From Leucosporidium creatinivorum (Eukaryota > Basidiomycota > Microbotryomycetes > Leucosporidiales > Leucosporidiaceae), in NCBI GenBank assembly GCA_001600635.1, contig BCKL01000004.1, positions 1,189,122 to 1,253,121 of the forward strand: a DNA stretch of 64,000 nucleotides, in the 5' to 3' direction. The translations under genes were made by a program, and so were the position numbers. This document shows, in pieces, positions 11,465 through 22,359 of the stretch. Position 1 is the stretch's first letter. Every line of letters starts with the position of its first letter. The notes under the pieces were generated by a model. That model saw only the letters and a program-made list of their open reading frames with translations. It ran no database searches and had not been told where the DNA came from.

Positions 11465-12977
11465 TCATCCCCAAAGGTCCGAGTAGTCGACGACGTTACG
11501 AGGCGACTTGGCGGACGCAGAGACGCTCGTAGAGAGAGGCGCAGTGGGGGCGGTGGTAACGGCAGGGGCGATGGGAGGGCTGAGGCGAGGGAGGAGGGCA
11601 GGGGTGGGGGTGGGGACGATCTCCGAGCGCACAGGGGAGACGGTACGAACAGGGTACGACTTCGTCTCTTGGGGAGGATTATGCTTCACCTTGGGACTAC
11701 AAGCAGAGCGTCAGCGAGTGCCCTCGCCAACTCGAGATTCTCGACGACTCACCGGCGCTCAAGCTTGGTCCACTCGACCTCGACCCTCACGCCGCGCCAA
11801 AGCGTTCCCTCGAGACTCGACGCCACCTCGTCACACATCTCAGCAGAGTGGAGTTGCACCTCCGCGGTCACCATACCTCCGAGCTTGGTACCGTGCGAGT
11901 CCTTCTTCTTTTTGCCGTTGTCGTCCCTCGGCGCTTTGACTGTCCTCAGCTTCACATCGCGCACATCCAGCTTTCCGACGTTGTGGTGGCTGAGAAGCTC
12001 GTAGATATCCTTTTTGCTGACTTCGAGCCCCTGCGGTAGGCTATGGATGGTCAAGGTGGTGGGGTCCGAGGAGAAGGCGGAAAGAGGAGGCGCGGCGAGA
12101 CGGGAGAGCGTGGGAAGGGGAGCAAACGCGGTGTCGCTCGAACGCTTCCTCGACTGAGTAGGCTGACCGATGGTCGGAGCTGGACGAGCAGGGAGCGAGG
12201 CGGATCCCGCGCCAAAGCCGGGGCGCTGCTGCTCGGGCGAGGGCTTGTAGGGGAGAGCGGCCGATGCGTTGCGGAGAGGGAGCTTCTGGGCCTGGGGCTT
12301 GTCGACGAGGGATGAAGCAGGAGTAGCACTCGCGCCACCTACGGGTGGACGGAGAGCAGAGGGGTCGGAGCCAGTCGCCGAGGTTAACGCGACCGGTCCG
12401 ACTGCGGTCGCCTTGTCGAAGGCCTTCTGCTGCTCGGTAGTTCCCATCTTTTGGGCGATCACCCACGTAGTCAGCTTCTCTTCATCCATGCGGAGGAGAG
12501 CGTTGAGCCAGCTCGCTGCGAGTTTACTAGCGTCAGCTCCTGGTCGGACTCGTCGGCGCCGAGCCTGAGGGAGCACTCACCATCTTCCTTCTTTCCCCAA
12601 GCCCACTTGCTCATCACGTCGACTGCAGCTTCGTTCTTGCACTCCTTTGCCCTATCCATCGCAGAGAGAACCGACTTGGTGACGCCCTTCAAGAGGAAGA
12701 GCTGCAGAGCGAGGAGTCGAGCGGGGGTAGGGGGCTCCGAGACGAGCGCGAGAAGAGGCGTGAGCGAGGTAGTAGGGTCTGAACGGAGTCTGTACATCAG
12801 CATCTAGCCTCATCTGCCCCTACTGTCCACCGAGACGCGTCTCACGAACTCACCCGTAGCTTCGAGGTCTTCCAACTCCAAACGCTGCAGCAGAAGCACC
12901 ACCTTTACCAGATCTCCGCTCTTGATGTAGGTGATCAGATCGTGTGGCGAGTCACCCCAGGTCAAGGCAGTCGACAT
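11465..12977 (-). CDS. RRM-like protein of unknown function
   Basis: Four exons. The N-terminal half is helical with the segments DLITYIKSGDLVKVVLLLQR and KSVLSAMDRAKECKNEAAVD, which look like an alpha-helical repeat or tubulin-cofactor-like bundle, but I cannot name the fold. After a Pro/Ser/Ala-rich linker comes a segment with the pattern of an RNA-recognition motif: LTIHSLPQGLEV (RNP2-like strand) and GGMVTAEVQLHSAEMCDEVA (RNP1-like region), ending in a strand VRVEVEWTKL. The tail is Pro/Thr/Ser-rich. The start at 12977 is chosen because the protein begins in a conserved-looking helical segment; upstream in-frame sequence is Ser/Arg-rich and unlike it. Splicing at two acceptors placed a few bases downstream of the first AG keeps the frame. 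RNA binding is an inference from the RRM-like pattern. Confidence 0.7.
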
Positions 12978-13471
12978 GATGCTGCACTTGCTGAGAGACG
13001 CGGAGGAGGGTGAGAGCGGCGAGCGGAGCTGTGAGCTGGCGAGGCGAGTAAAGTCCTGTAGAAGAGTATGGGCGAGGTGGCAAGGTGAGACGTCGAGAGC
13101 TGTAGCTTTGTAGGGGAGCGCGAGGGCGAAGCGAGAAACGAGCAAGATGTGGCAGGAGGGCAAGCTGCGATTCGAAATCTCGAGCTCCTCTTGAGCCGGT
13201 CTGTGCATGCCTTCGCAACTCGCTGACTCCTCGGCTTGATTCCAAGCAGCGCCGAGGCAGGTAAAGAGCTGCAGAGTTCAATGTAGCAAGACACAGAAGC
13301 GAAAAGACAGCCGATCCATCGCACGAAGCGACCTCGGGCAACCTGAGCTCGGCGCCGAGCTGCTTCGCGACCATGAGAGCGCTGTTGGGGGCTGGTAGAC
13401 TCGGTCGGGGTCGAAGAGCACTCGAAAATTAGTCTGTCTGACATTCAGTCAGCTCCCGCTGCCAGCCGAGG
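12978..13471. promoter_or_regulatory. divergent intergenic region
   Basis: About 490 bp between the divergent RRM-like gene and CFT1. No separate gene is supported; the open frames here have no recognisable content. It should carry both promoters. Confidence 0.35.
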
Positions 13472-16400
13472 ATGGCTCACCTCCGCGAAAGCGCTCGCTT
13501 CCAGGTTGGCCTCCTCCACAACCGCGAGATGCAGGCGTATCATCGGGCTCAGCTGCCGCCAACAGGAGCAGCGCATGCGCTCAGTGTGCGATTGACTCCA
13601 CTACAGGATTCGGCTACCCCCGAGGGAACCGTCGTCAGTCACCTCATCACCGCCCGCGCCAGCATCCTCCAACTCTTTGAGGTCCGCGAGTTCGAGCAGC
13701 CAGGCCAGGTAAGCAGTGCTGGGAGCTTCTAGACTATTCACGAACGCTCACCCTGCTCTCCGCAGCCTTCTCGCGCTGTCCTGCACCACGTCCTGACCCG
13801 GCGAGTGCATGGAACCGTTACTTCGCTGGCCCGGATCCGCACGCTCGCTTCCAAGGTCGATGGAGCGGATAGGGTACTAGTCACCTTTACGGATGCCAAG
13901 GTGAGCTATGTCGCCTGGCTGATCTATCACCGCGCAGAGCTGACGCCCTCTGCAGATGTCGCTCCTCGAGTGGACTCCTTCGGCGCATGACTTCCTCCCA
14001 GTCTCGCTGCACACGTTCGAAAAGCTTCCTCAAGTCGTACGTGAAGCTCTTTATATGCTGCGCACCCGCTGACTTGTCTCTCTACAGGCTGAGGGGCGCG
14101 CCAAAGCCGCAACAGATCCAGCTTCACGACTCTCCGTCCTGCTGCTGCCATCCAACACTGGAGGTGACGGAACGCTCGCCATCTTGCCCTTCTTCCAGGA
14201 GGAGATTGATCTGGAGAGTCTCGGCGTTGATGCTGATGCCTGGGGTCCCGACGGCGTTGCTTCGTGAGTGCTCGTAGGCTCTCGCTCCTCGTCTCCCTGC
14301 GCTGACTCTCCCGCCTTCAGTATCCCCTACGCTCCTTCCCATCTCCTGCCTCTTGCTGCACTCACCGCCGGCAATGCCGGTTTCACTGGCCCATCTCGGT
14401 CCTCGACCCTCTCCAACGCCCTCACGAATGTCGGCGGACCTCCTCCCGTTCGCAATGTCATCGACATGACCTTCCTGCCGGGCTTCAACGAACCGACACT
14501 CGCCATTCTCTACGCTCCCGAGCCCACCTGGACCGGCCGTCTCGAGAACACCAACCACAACTGCCTGGTCTCGCTCGTGACCCTCGCCAGCGGCTCCGCT
14601 AACAGCGAGACGACCGCCGTCGTCATTGCCACTTCTCCCGCTCTCCCCTACTCGTCGCTCGCCGTCCACCCCTGCCCGCCAGATCTCGGCGGAACCCTCA
14701 TCATCACCGCCAACGGCATCCTTCACCTCGAGCAAGGAGGCAAGGTCGTCGCCATCGCCGCCAACGGCTGGTTCAGCAAGGACTACTCGGGCGCAGGAGC
14801 GTCCAGGAAGGACGACATCACCGTTCGCGAGGAGCTCGAGGGCGCCCGAGTCGTCTTCATCGCCAACAACAAGGCCATCGTCTTCTGCAAGTCGGGCTCG
14901 ACCCTCGAGCTCACTTTGCAGACCTCGGGTCGCTCAGTCTCGAGCATGAAGCTGCAGAAGGTCGGCAAGGGTATCGCAGCTAGCTGTGTGGAGAGGATCC
15001 GTGGGAGCAAGGGCAGGTTTGGGGAGAATGGCTACGTTTTTGTCGGGAGCGAGGTCGGCGACTCGGCGCTCCTACGATGGGAGATTGGAGCTGGAGTGAG
15101 CAACGGAGCTGCTCCGATAGTCGCTCCTGCTCCTCAGGATGATAGTATGGATGTGGACGACGACGACGACGGTGAGTTGTGCTGTGAATCGTCTCTCGCG
15201 TTGCCGCTTACGCTCCTTCGCGCAGACATCTACGGCACGAGCGATCTCGTCAAGTCGGCACCGGCTGCCGTTGTCCCCGCAGCATCGCTGAACAAGCGGT
15301 CTCTTACCCTCACACCATGCGACATGCTCGACTCGACGGGAGCCATTCGCAGCATGGTCGTCGGCCTCGTGGACGACGATGTGAGTCTCCTCCCTTGCGC
15401 CAGCTCTCGCCAGGTCTGACCTCCATCTCTCGAAACAGACACCAGCAGAGCTCGTTGCATCTACTGGAGGAGGACCGACTGCTGGTCTCACTGTCTTCCA
15501 TGTGAGCAGCCGTTTCGCCTCGACCTGGTCGGCTCACACTGACTCCCAGCTCCCTTCAGCGTTCGGTCGCGCCTCGCAAGCGACGGAAGCTCGACGTAGG
15601 CGTAACGGCAACATCGGGTCTCTGGTCTATCGCCTTGACTGGATCATCGACCGCCGATAGCGTTCTCATCAAGTCGGACGCCAGGTCGACGACCGTGAGT
15701 GTCCGAGTCAACCTTCCGGCTCGCTTCACGCTGACACCAATCGTTTCGATCCAGATGATCTCCAAGACGGGAGCCGTGGAGGTAGCAGACGTCACCATCG
15801 GTGCCGCTAGCCTACTCGGCGGCAAAGCCCTCGTTCGAGTAACGCCGACCGAACTCTATCTTCTCGACTCGGGTGAGTTGCCTTCGAGCTGCCCTCGCTT
15901 ATCTCATCGCTGATGTCCGACTCGTAGCAGACCTCACACCACGTCAAACTCTTCCTCTCACCGCCGCGACTGGTGCAGTTCGCGCCACCTTCTCGGACAC
16001 TTACGTCGCCGTCTTCGCTCCCAAGGGCAAGGTCGAGGTCTTTGTCGTCGACGCTACTTCGGGACAGCTAGTCTCTCAACCTCTACCTCTCGTGAGCTGT
16101 GTTCTTGGTGTGGGGCGCCTTGGCTCTCCGCTGACTTCCTTCTCGCTGCACAGGAGGACTCGGGCGCTCTTTCCTTCTTCGTCGACACCAGCAACGTTGT
16201 CCCTCTTGTGCGACCAGCACCGCCAAAGGACCCTCGAGCGATCGTGACGCAGGCTGGCGACGTCGATGAGGAGGACGACCTCTACGCCTCTGCGCCGAGA
16301 CGACCTATCGCCTCCGATACGCTCGGCAGTCTCTCCTTGGTTATCCCTCCGACAATCGAAGCGGGAGCCGTTCCATCGGCTCAAAATCCTTCTGCTGCAT

Positions 16401-18927
16401 GGCAGTGGTTACCGATGGTGGATTCAAGCGGACGATTGGAGGTGAGCTGCTCCCTGCCGAGTGCCGCCGAGCCGGAGCTGACCTTCCTCCCATTCGCAGA
16501 TCTTCCTTCTTCCCAGCATGCAGCCTGTCTTCAGCTCCTCGGCCATCGCTCTCTTCCCCGAGGTCATCGAAGACGGAGGCGAAGCTGTGATCCCGCCCGA
16601 GGTCGACGAGGACGACGTGATTGTCGACCGCATCGTTTGCGCCAACCTTGGTCAGACTCGCCTACGACCGCATCTCATCGTGAGTAGAATGCACGCCTCG
16701 TACTGCTAGCCAATAGCTAACCTCGGACTCGCCCCAGATCCACCTCACCAATGGCGCCACAGCAGTCTACGAAGCCTTCCCTTCCATCTCCGCTGCCAGC
16801 AGCAGCACGCGACAAGCTTCCCTCGGCGTCCGCTTCGTCAAGGTCGCAACTCGCCGTCTCCCTCTCCCTCGCCGTGCCAAGCGCGGAGCTGGCGACGACG
16901 AGCTCCCACCACCTCGACGCGAGTTCATCCCTTTCGCCGACCTCGCGGGGTACACGGGCGTATTCGTGACGGGAGAGGATGCGCATTGGCTCGTCGCTAC
17001 GGATCATGGACCAGCACGGATGTTTGATCATGCGGAGAAGAGTGTGTATGGCTTCTCGCGCGACGCCGAGGAGCCTCAGTTCGCGATTCAGACGAAGGCG
17101 GTGAGTTGGCGCTGTTCTCGACACCCTGGAGTCTGGGCTGACCTCTAGATCCACACAGGGCTGCTTCACTGCCACGCTTCCCGCCGACATCTGCTTCGAC
17201 CGCGAGATTCCCTTCACTCGAGTGCCGAAAGATCGTCGCTACGCCGCCATCACCTTCGATTTCGACTCGGGCCTCTACGTCGCTGGCGCGCTGCACGACA
17301 CCGTCTTCGTCAACTTTGACGAGGATGGACAGCCCGTATTTGTCAATGACTGTACGTCGAGGTTGAGCCTGCAGCGAGGAGACCAGCTGACCTGACCTGA
17401 CCTGACCTCTCGTTCGCAGCGCCCGAACTCGTCGAGCCTCGCAACTACCGCTCCAACGTCGAGCTCATCTTGCCCGGTACATGGGAGGCTATCCACGGGT
17501 ACGTTCTGAAGCTCCTGTAGCTCACTATGGTCTTAGCTGAACCCCTCGCTCGCCCTTAGATACGAGTTCCGCCCGAACGAGTTCATCTCGACGCTCAAGA
17601 CCGTCAGCCTCGCTACTCGGAGCACCGTCTCGGGTCGCAAGGACTTTATCGCCGTCGGCACCACCGTCTACCGCGCCGAGGATCTCGCTGCTCGTGGAGG
17701 AGTGAGTCGAATCGCGCCCGTTTCTTTCGCCGAGCATCAAGAGATGACCTCCCTTTCCCCCCAGATCTACCTCTTCGAAGTCATCAAGATCAACCCCGAC
17801 CCCTCCACCCCACACGTCGACCATCAACTCAAGCTGCTCTTCTTCGAGGACACGAAATCCGTCGTCGGCAACCTCTGCGACATCAACGGCCACCTCATCA
17901 TGTCGATGGGGCAAAAGCTGTACGCTCGCGCATTCGAACAGGATGAGGTTCTCCTCGCTGTTGGGTTCTTGGACGTCGGAGTCCATGTCACCTCGTTGCA
18001 GTCGATGAAGAACTTCCTTTTGATTGGGGACGCGCTGCAGAGCGTTACGTTGGTGGCGTTCCAGGTGAGCGCGGTTTGAGCTTCCGGCTCTCGTGAAACT
18101 TATTGACCACGTACCGATGATGGCGTACAGGAGGACCCCTACAAGCTTGTGCTCCTCGGAAGAGATTACCGACCCGCCCGAGTAGCGAGCGCCAACTTCC
18201 TCATCAACGACGGCAAAGTGTCCTTCATCGTCGGGGATGTCAGTGGAGTGCTCCGTCTTTTCGAGTATGATCCGACCAGTGCGTTTCTGCCTTCTCTTTG
18301 TGCCCCACCCTCGAGCACGAGCTCACCCGATGATGCTTCGCAGACATCGCCTCCCACGCCGGACAGCGCTTGCTCTGCCGCACAGAGTACCATGCTGGAG
18401 CTGAAGCCGAGGCGACTCTGCTCTACGCTAAGCGCACTGGTACCGAAGTCGAAGTCAAGCAGAACGGCATCCTCTACGGTTCGTTTTGCTCTCTCACGTT
18501 CTCTCCTTGCTCGGCTCGGCGCTGACTTTAGTCTAACGGACTTTATCAACAGGCGGCATCGACGGCTCGCTCTACTCGCTCGTCCCCGTCCGGGACATCG
18601 TCTTCAAGCGTCTCCAACTCCTCCAAACGCAGATGACACGGCACGTCCTCCATTTCGCGGGACTCAACCCTCGAGGACATCGGTTCGTTCTCCTTCTCCC
18701 TCCCTCTCCCTCCCTCTCTCTCTCTCGCTGATCCCAACACGCACGCACGCAGAATCGTCAAGAATGACTCGGTCTCGCGCGCCATCACCAAGGGTATCTT
18801 GGATGGCGAACTGCTCGCCGATTACGAGTGGTTGCCGTTGGACCAGCAGACTGAGTTGGCGAAGAGTTGTGGGACGGATCCTGATACCGTTTTGGCCAAT
18901 TTGAGGAATTTAACGTCGTTTTGGTAG
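13472..18927 (+). CDS. CFT1: cleavage and polyadenylation factor subunit CFT1 (CPSF160)
   Basis: Large scaffold subunit of the nuclear cleavage and polyadenylation factor, which recognises poly(A) signals in pre-mRNA. Roughly twenty exons. The protein is built of beta-propeller-like sequence throughout and belongs to the CPSF160/DDB1 family: an MMS1-like N-terminal half (for example PSRAVLHHVLTRRVHG and TFTDAKMSLLEW) and a C-terminal CPSF_A region (YLFEVIKINPDPSTPHVDHQ, FILGD-type strands, then a helical end with LADYEWLPLDQQTELA). The open frame starts at the ATG at 13472 and stops at 18925-18927. One intron (about 17354-17419) has four tandem copies of the branch pentamer CTGAC. The gene is divergent from the RRM-like gene. 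DDB1 and splicing factor Rse1 are the relatives to exclude; the N-terminal sequence and domain order fit Cft1 best. Confidence 0.85.
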
Positions 18928-19215
18928 TTCTGTTGGTAGGAGGTGTAACTCGGTTGATATGTAGGAAGGAGCCGACCGAGAGAGAGCGGCCGAGGGAGCG
19001 CGAGTTCGGCGCTGAGAGTCGGAGGGGAGGGGAGACGAAGGAGAGGGAGCGGGGGATGCGAATGAGAGCTGAGGTCTCATCTTTTCTAGTCAGGCGTACA
19101 GCGAAGCGAGCCTTGGCTCTCGCAGAAGCCTCGGTCGGGTGCGTCGGGTTTGATCATCGTTAAAGCGCGAGTGTCGCTGTATTGGGGGTATGTCCGACTC
19201 TACGCAGAGCACAAC
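18928..19215. other. convergent intergenic region CFT1 / ISA1
   Basis: About 290 bp between two 3' ends, purine-rich on the plus strand. No gene seen; transcription terminators of both genes are expected here. Confidence 0.35.
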
Positions 19216-19968
19216 TTATACGATGAAGCTCTCGCCGCATCCGCACGCATCCTTGATATTAGGGTCTGCAGGGAACGAAGGGAAGTAACGCGGGTCAGCT
19301 CAGCTCCGCCCCGCTCATGACGGTCCCCCTCATCGCCCGAGACTCACTCTTGAACACAAACTTGGCCTGCAGCGCATCCTCCTGCCAATCCATCTGACTC
19401 CCAATGATGGAGAAGAGCGCCTTGGAATCGACAATAACCTTGACCCCATCCTGCTCGACGACCTCGTCGAACCGTTCGGGCTTCTCGACGTATTCCAGGT
19501 GGTACGACATGCCCGCGCACCCTTTGTTGCGCACGCCTATCCGGATGAGTTTGGGTTCGGGAGAGTCGAGTAGGTTGCGGATGCGGTCGATGGCGGTGGG
19601 GGTCTGAGTGTTGTGTTGGCGTCGGAGGAAGGCGAGTGGAAGTGCGGGAACAGAGGGAGGAGGTCAGCGCGGATGTAGGAGGGTAGGAGGGTAAGACAGT
19701 AACGTACGAGTGAGATTGCTGCTTTACGAGCTTTAAGTACACGGGAAGGCTTCTTGGCTGGAGTAGGCTGAGTTGCGACTGGGGGTGGTGGCGCTGTTGA
19801 TGGGGTGGTGATGGGAGTGCGGTCGAGTGTTGGTGCAGGAGAGAGTCGAGAGGTGGATAACAGTCGACTCGTTGGTGTTGGACTGCAGGCGGGACACGGT
19901 GAGGCGAACGAGGTGCGGGTTGAAGAGAGGGCGACCCGGCGGAGCGAGGAGCGTAAGGTGGACTGCAT
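19216..19968 (-). CDS. ISA1: mitochondrial iron-sulfur cluster assembly protein ISA1
   Basis: A-type carrier protein required in the mitochondrial matrix for maturation of 4Fe-4S proteins such as aconitase and lipoate synthase. Three exons. The N-terminal ~85 residues are rich in Arg, Ser, Thr and Pro with few acids, as expected of a mitochondrial presequence plus linker. The conserved domain follows: KAAISLTPTAIDRIRNLL, then RIGVRNKGCAGMSYHLEYV with the first cluster-binding cysteine, and the C-terminal CGCGESF motif with the other two. The three-cysteine pattern is complete. The GCAGMSY context and the direct ending soon after GESF place it in the Isa1/ISCA1 branch rather than Isa2. The start at 19968 yields the presequence; no better ATG lies downstream. 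Confidence 0.93.
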
Positions 19969-20207
19969 TCGAGTGGTAAGTCGTCTAAGAGGTGCTGGAT
20001 ATTGTGCTGTAGCCTTGTAGAACGAGAACCGAACGAGTGCTGAAGCGAGACGAGAGGACGAGAAAGTGGTGGCGAGAAGTCAAGAGTCAGCTTCCGCTCA
20101 GCCGGCCCTCCCCCTCTCTGCCTTCGACCAATCACCTCGTCGCTTTTCTCTCGGGCCTTCGCACCCCTTCTCATATCGCCTGTTCTACTACACAGTGACT
20201 TCCTTTC
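19969..20207. promoter_or_regulatory. divergent promoter region, ISA1 / SAP-domain gene
   Basis: A 239-bp gap between divergent start codons, presumably holding both promoters. No specific motif recognised. Confidence 0.4.
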
Positions 20208-22079
20208 ATGGAAGATCTCACCAAACTCAAAGTGCAAGTCCAACTTTCCTAGACTCAGCACCGCTCCTTCCCTCACTCTCGCTCACTCGGGCTCCCTCCC
20301 TCAGTCCCGAGCTCAAGGAGCGACTCAAACAGCTCAATCTCAAAGTCGGGGGCAAGAAAGCAGATCTCATAGCTCGACTGCAAGCTGCCACCCATGCGGG
20401 AACATCTGTTACAGCTCCACCGCTTCCTCGGCCCCCTTCGCTCGCTTCGACCGCCTCGGCGACAGCTTTAACGCTTCAGAATCAGCCTATACCGCCCGTC
20501 ACTCCAAGCCAGCAGCTCCAAGCTACCCCCCAGCCTATACAACAACCCTCGAAAGCTCCCTCGAAGCCCTCAGTCGCAGCTACTCCTCTTGCTCCTCCTC
20601 TCCGAGGAAGAAAGCTCGTCTCGAGGCTCCCTCCTCGAAGTCGAACGCTCCTATCGCAGCTCATACCTCTACTTCCACCTCTACGACGTCGAAGCATGTC
20701 TTGAAGCCCGCTCCCCCGCCTGCTCCTCCCGCCTCGAACTCTGCGCAGAGCTCCAGCTCGCTCGGTCAGCCCAAGCCTCCTGCCACTTCACAGCACAGCA
20801 AAAAGCAATCACTCACCCCTACTACTACCACTACTACCACCACCACCAAGCGCACGCCCTTCAAACCCCCCCTCCTCGCCTCGACCAGCCGCTCTCTCGG
20901 AGTCGGCGCCGCTTCCTCGCTCGGAGTCACTCGACCCTCGACCTCCATCCCATCTTTCAACCCCCCTCGCTCGCTCTTCACCACCACCGCTCCTCCCGAC
21001 GCACGCGCATTCCTCCTCTCCTCCTGGCCCTACCGCCTCTCCTGCTCCCTCTCCCCCATCCAACCCTCCTCGGCGATCAATCCCTCAGCGCTCATCGCCC
21101 CCTCCCTCCTCTCCCCCAGCCTCGCCTTCCAAATGGCCCACCGCTTCCTCTCCTCGCGCCTCTTTCTCCTCCTCTCCCACTCGTCCCTCGCGGACCTCGT
21201 TTCCTCCTCCTCCTCGGGCGCGCCGCCGCTGGCGAGGTTGCCCTCGGTGCAGAGCGCCGAGCTGGTCGTCGAAGGGATTTGGCTGCTCGAGCTGGGGGAT
21301 GGGACGCAGTGCCATGTGCTCGAAGCTACAGGGGAGGTATTAGGCTCGGTCGAACCCGAGGGAGGGACAGGGGGGAGGGAGCTGAGGTTGGGGGAAGGGA
21401 ACGTCGGCGAGAGGGAGAGAAGTAGGGGGAGGCGGTTGAGGGGGGATTGGAGGGGGTATATTGAGGAGAGGCAGCGAGGGGGAGGGAGGAGGTTGCATGA
21501 GCTTGTGGGTGGGGGGGATGGCGAGGAGTTCGTTGGAGGGTTGAGTGTGAGGGTTAGGAGGATGGCGCGGGAGGATGAGAGCGGGAGGGTGGGGGAGGTG
21601 GCGAGCAAGTATTTGTTGGCGCAGTCTACTGTACGCTTTTGCTTTGCTTTTCTCTTTCTCCTTTTCCTCTTCCGCCGAGCCGAGCTGACCCAAGAGCGCG
21701 TCTGCAACAGCCAAACACCATCTCCGGCGCTCCAACCTCTCTCCTCTCCGAAGCCTCGCTCACCTCCTCCTCCACCATCTCCCCTGCTCTCTCCTGCTCC
21801 TCCTCCTCCTCCACCACCAAATCGCCCGCCTTCTACCTCCCCCCTTCCCACTCTCTCGAATCCCTCCACCTGCCCCCTGCCCCTGCCCCCTCAAACTCCT
21901 CCCTCCACCCCGAGCTCTTCCTAGCCCAAACCACGGGCGCAGGGGGGTTGATCTGCCTACTCGAGACGGGGCAGTGTATCGGAAGTGAAGAGGAGGGAGT
22001 AGGGGAGGTGTGGAGGGAGCTGCTGGGTTGCGGAAGGCGTGGCGAGGATTCGCCGAGGGGCGCTCGCTTGCTGTCGTAG
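20208..22079 (+). CDS. SAP-domain protein
   Basis: Probable nucleic-acid-binding protein with an N-terminal SAP motif, a helix-extended-loop-helix DNA-binding element found in chromatin and RNA-metabolism proteins. The first exon (ATG at 20208) gives LTKLK and is joined to ELKERLKQLNLKVGGKKADL, a clear SAP consensus. The donor of that intron reads GCAAGT instead of GT, and the acceptor restores the frame exactly. After the SAP motif the frame changes again, probably through a second GC-type donor (GCAAGC near 20382); its acceptor is uncertain. The rest contains a putative nuclear-localisation signal PRKKARLE, long Ser/Thr/Pro stretches, and a more ordered C-terminal region with SAELVVEGIWLLELGDG and EEGVGEVWRELLGCG. 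A conventional intron at about 21631-21710 joins the last two parts. Function beyond nucleic-acid binding is unknown. Confidence 0.65.
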
Positions 22080-22233
22080 CGCTTTGTTTCTGTATCTCAT
22101 TGCGATTGCGCGTGCACAACAATCGGGGCGGGGGGTAAAAGGAGGAAGAGAGAGAGAGAGAGGTGTCGTAAAAGCGTGCGTGGTGGAGGGAGGTAAGGCA
22201 AAGCGGGAGAAGGGGAGGCGAAGGGGACTACTA
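22080..22233. other. convergent gap, SAP-domain gene / RAD23
   Basis: Only 154 bp separate the two stop codons, so the two 3' ends probably overlap or nearly overlap. A short GA repeat lies here. Confidence 0.35.
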
Positions 22234-22326
22234 CTAATCGTCAAAGTCGAAGCCATGCTCGAGGAGGCTGTGGCGAGTGAGTGAGTCAAGCGCGAAGCGT
22301 CAGCGTCTCTCCGGCATCGCCTCGCC

Positions 22327-22359
<33 letters not shown>

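Noticed and set aside
20589-21425. Long plus-strand frame overlapping the SAP-domain gene
   Set aside because: It is a shifted reading of the Ser/Pro-rich coding region; the frame with the RKKARLE segment and the clean downstream intron is better supported.
21030-21869. Long minus-strand Gly/Glu-rich open frame
   Set aside because: Antisense of the pyrimidine-rich SAP-domain gene; composition is that expected of a complementary strand.
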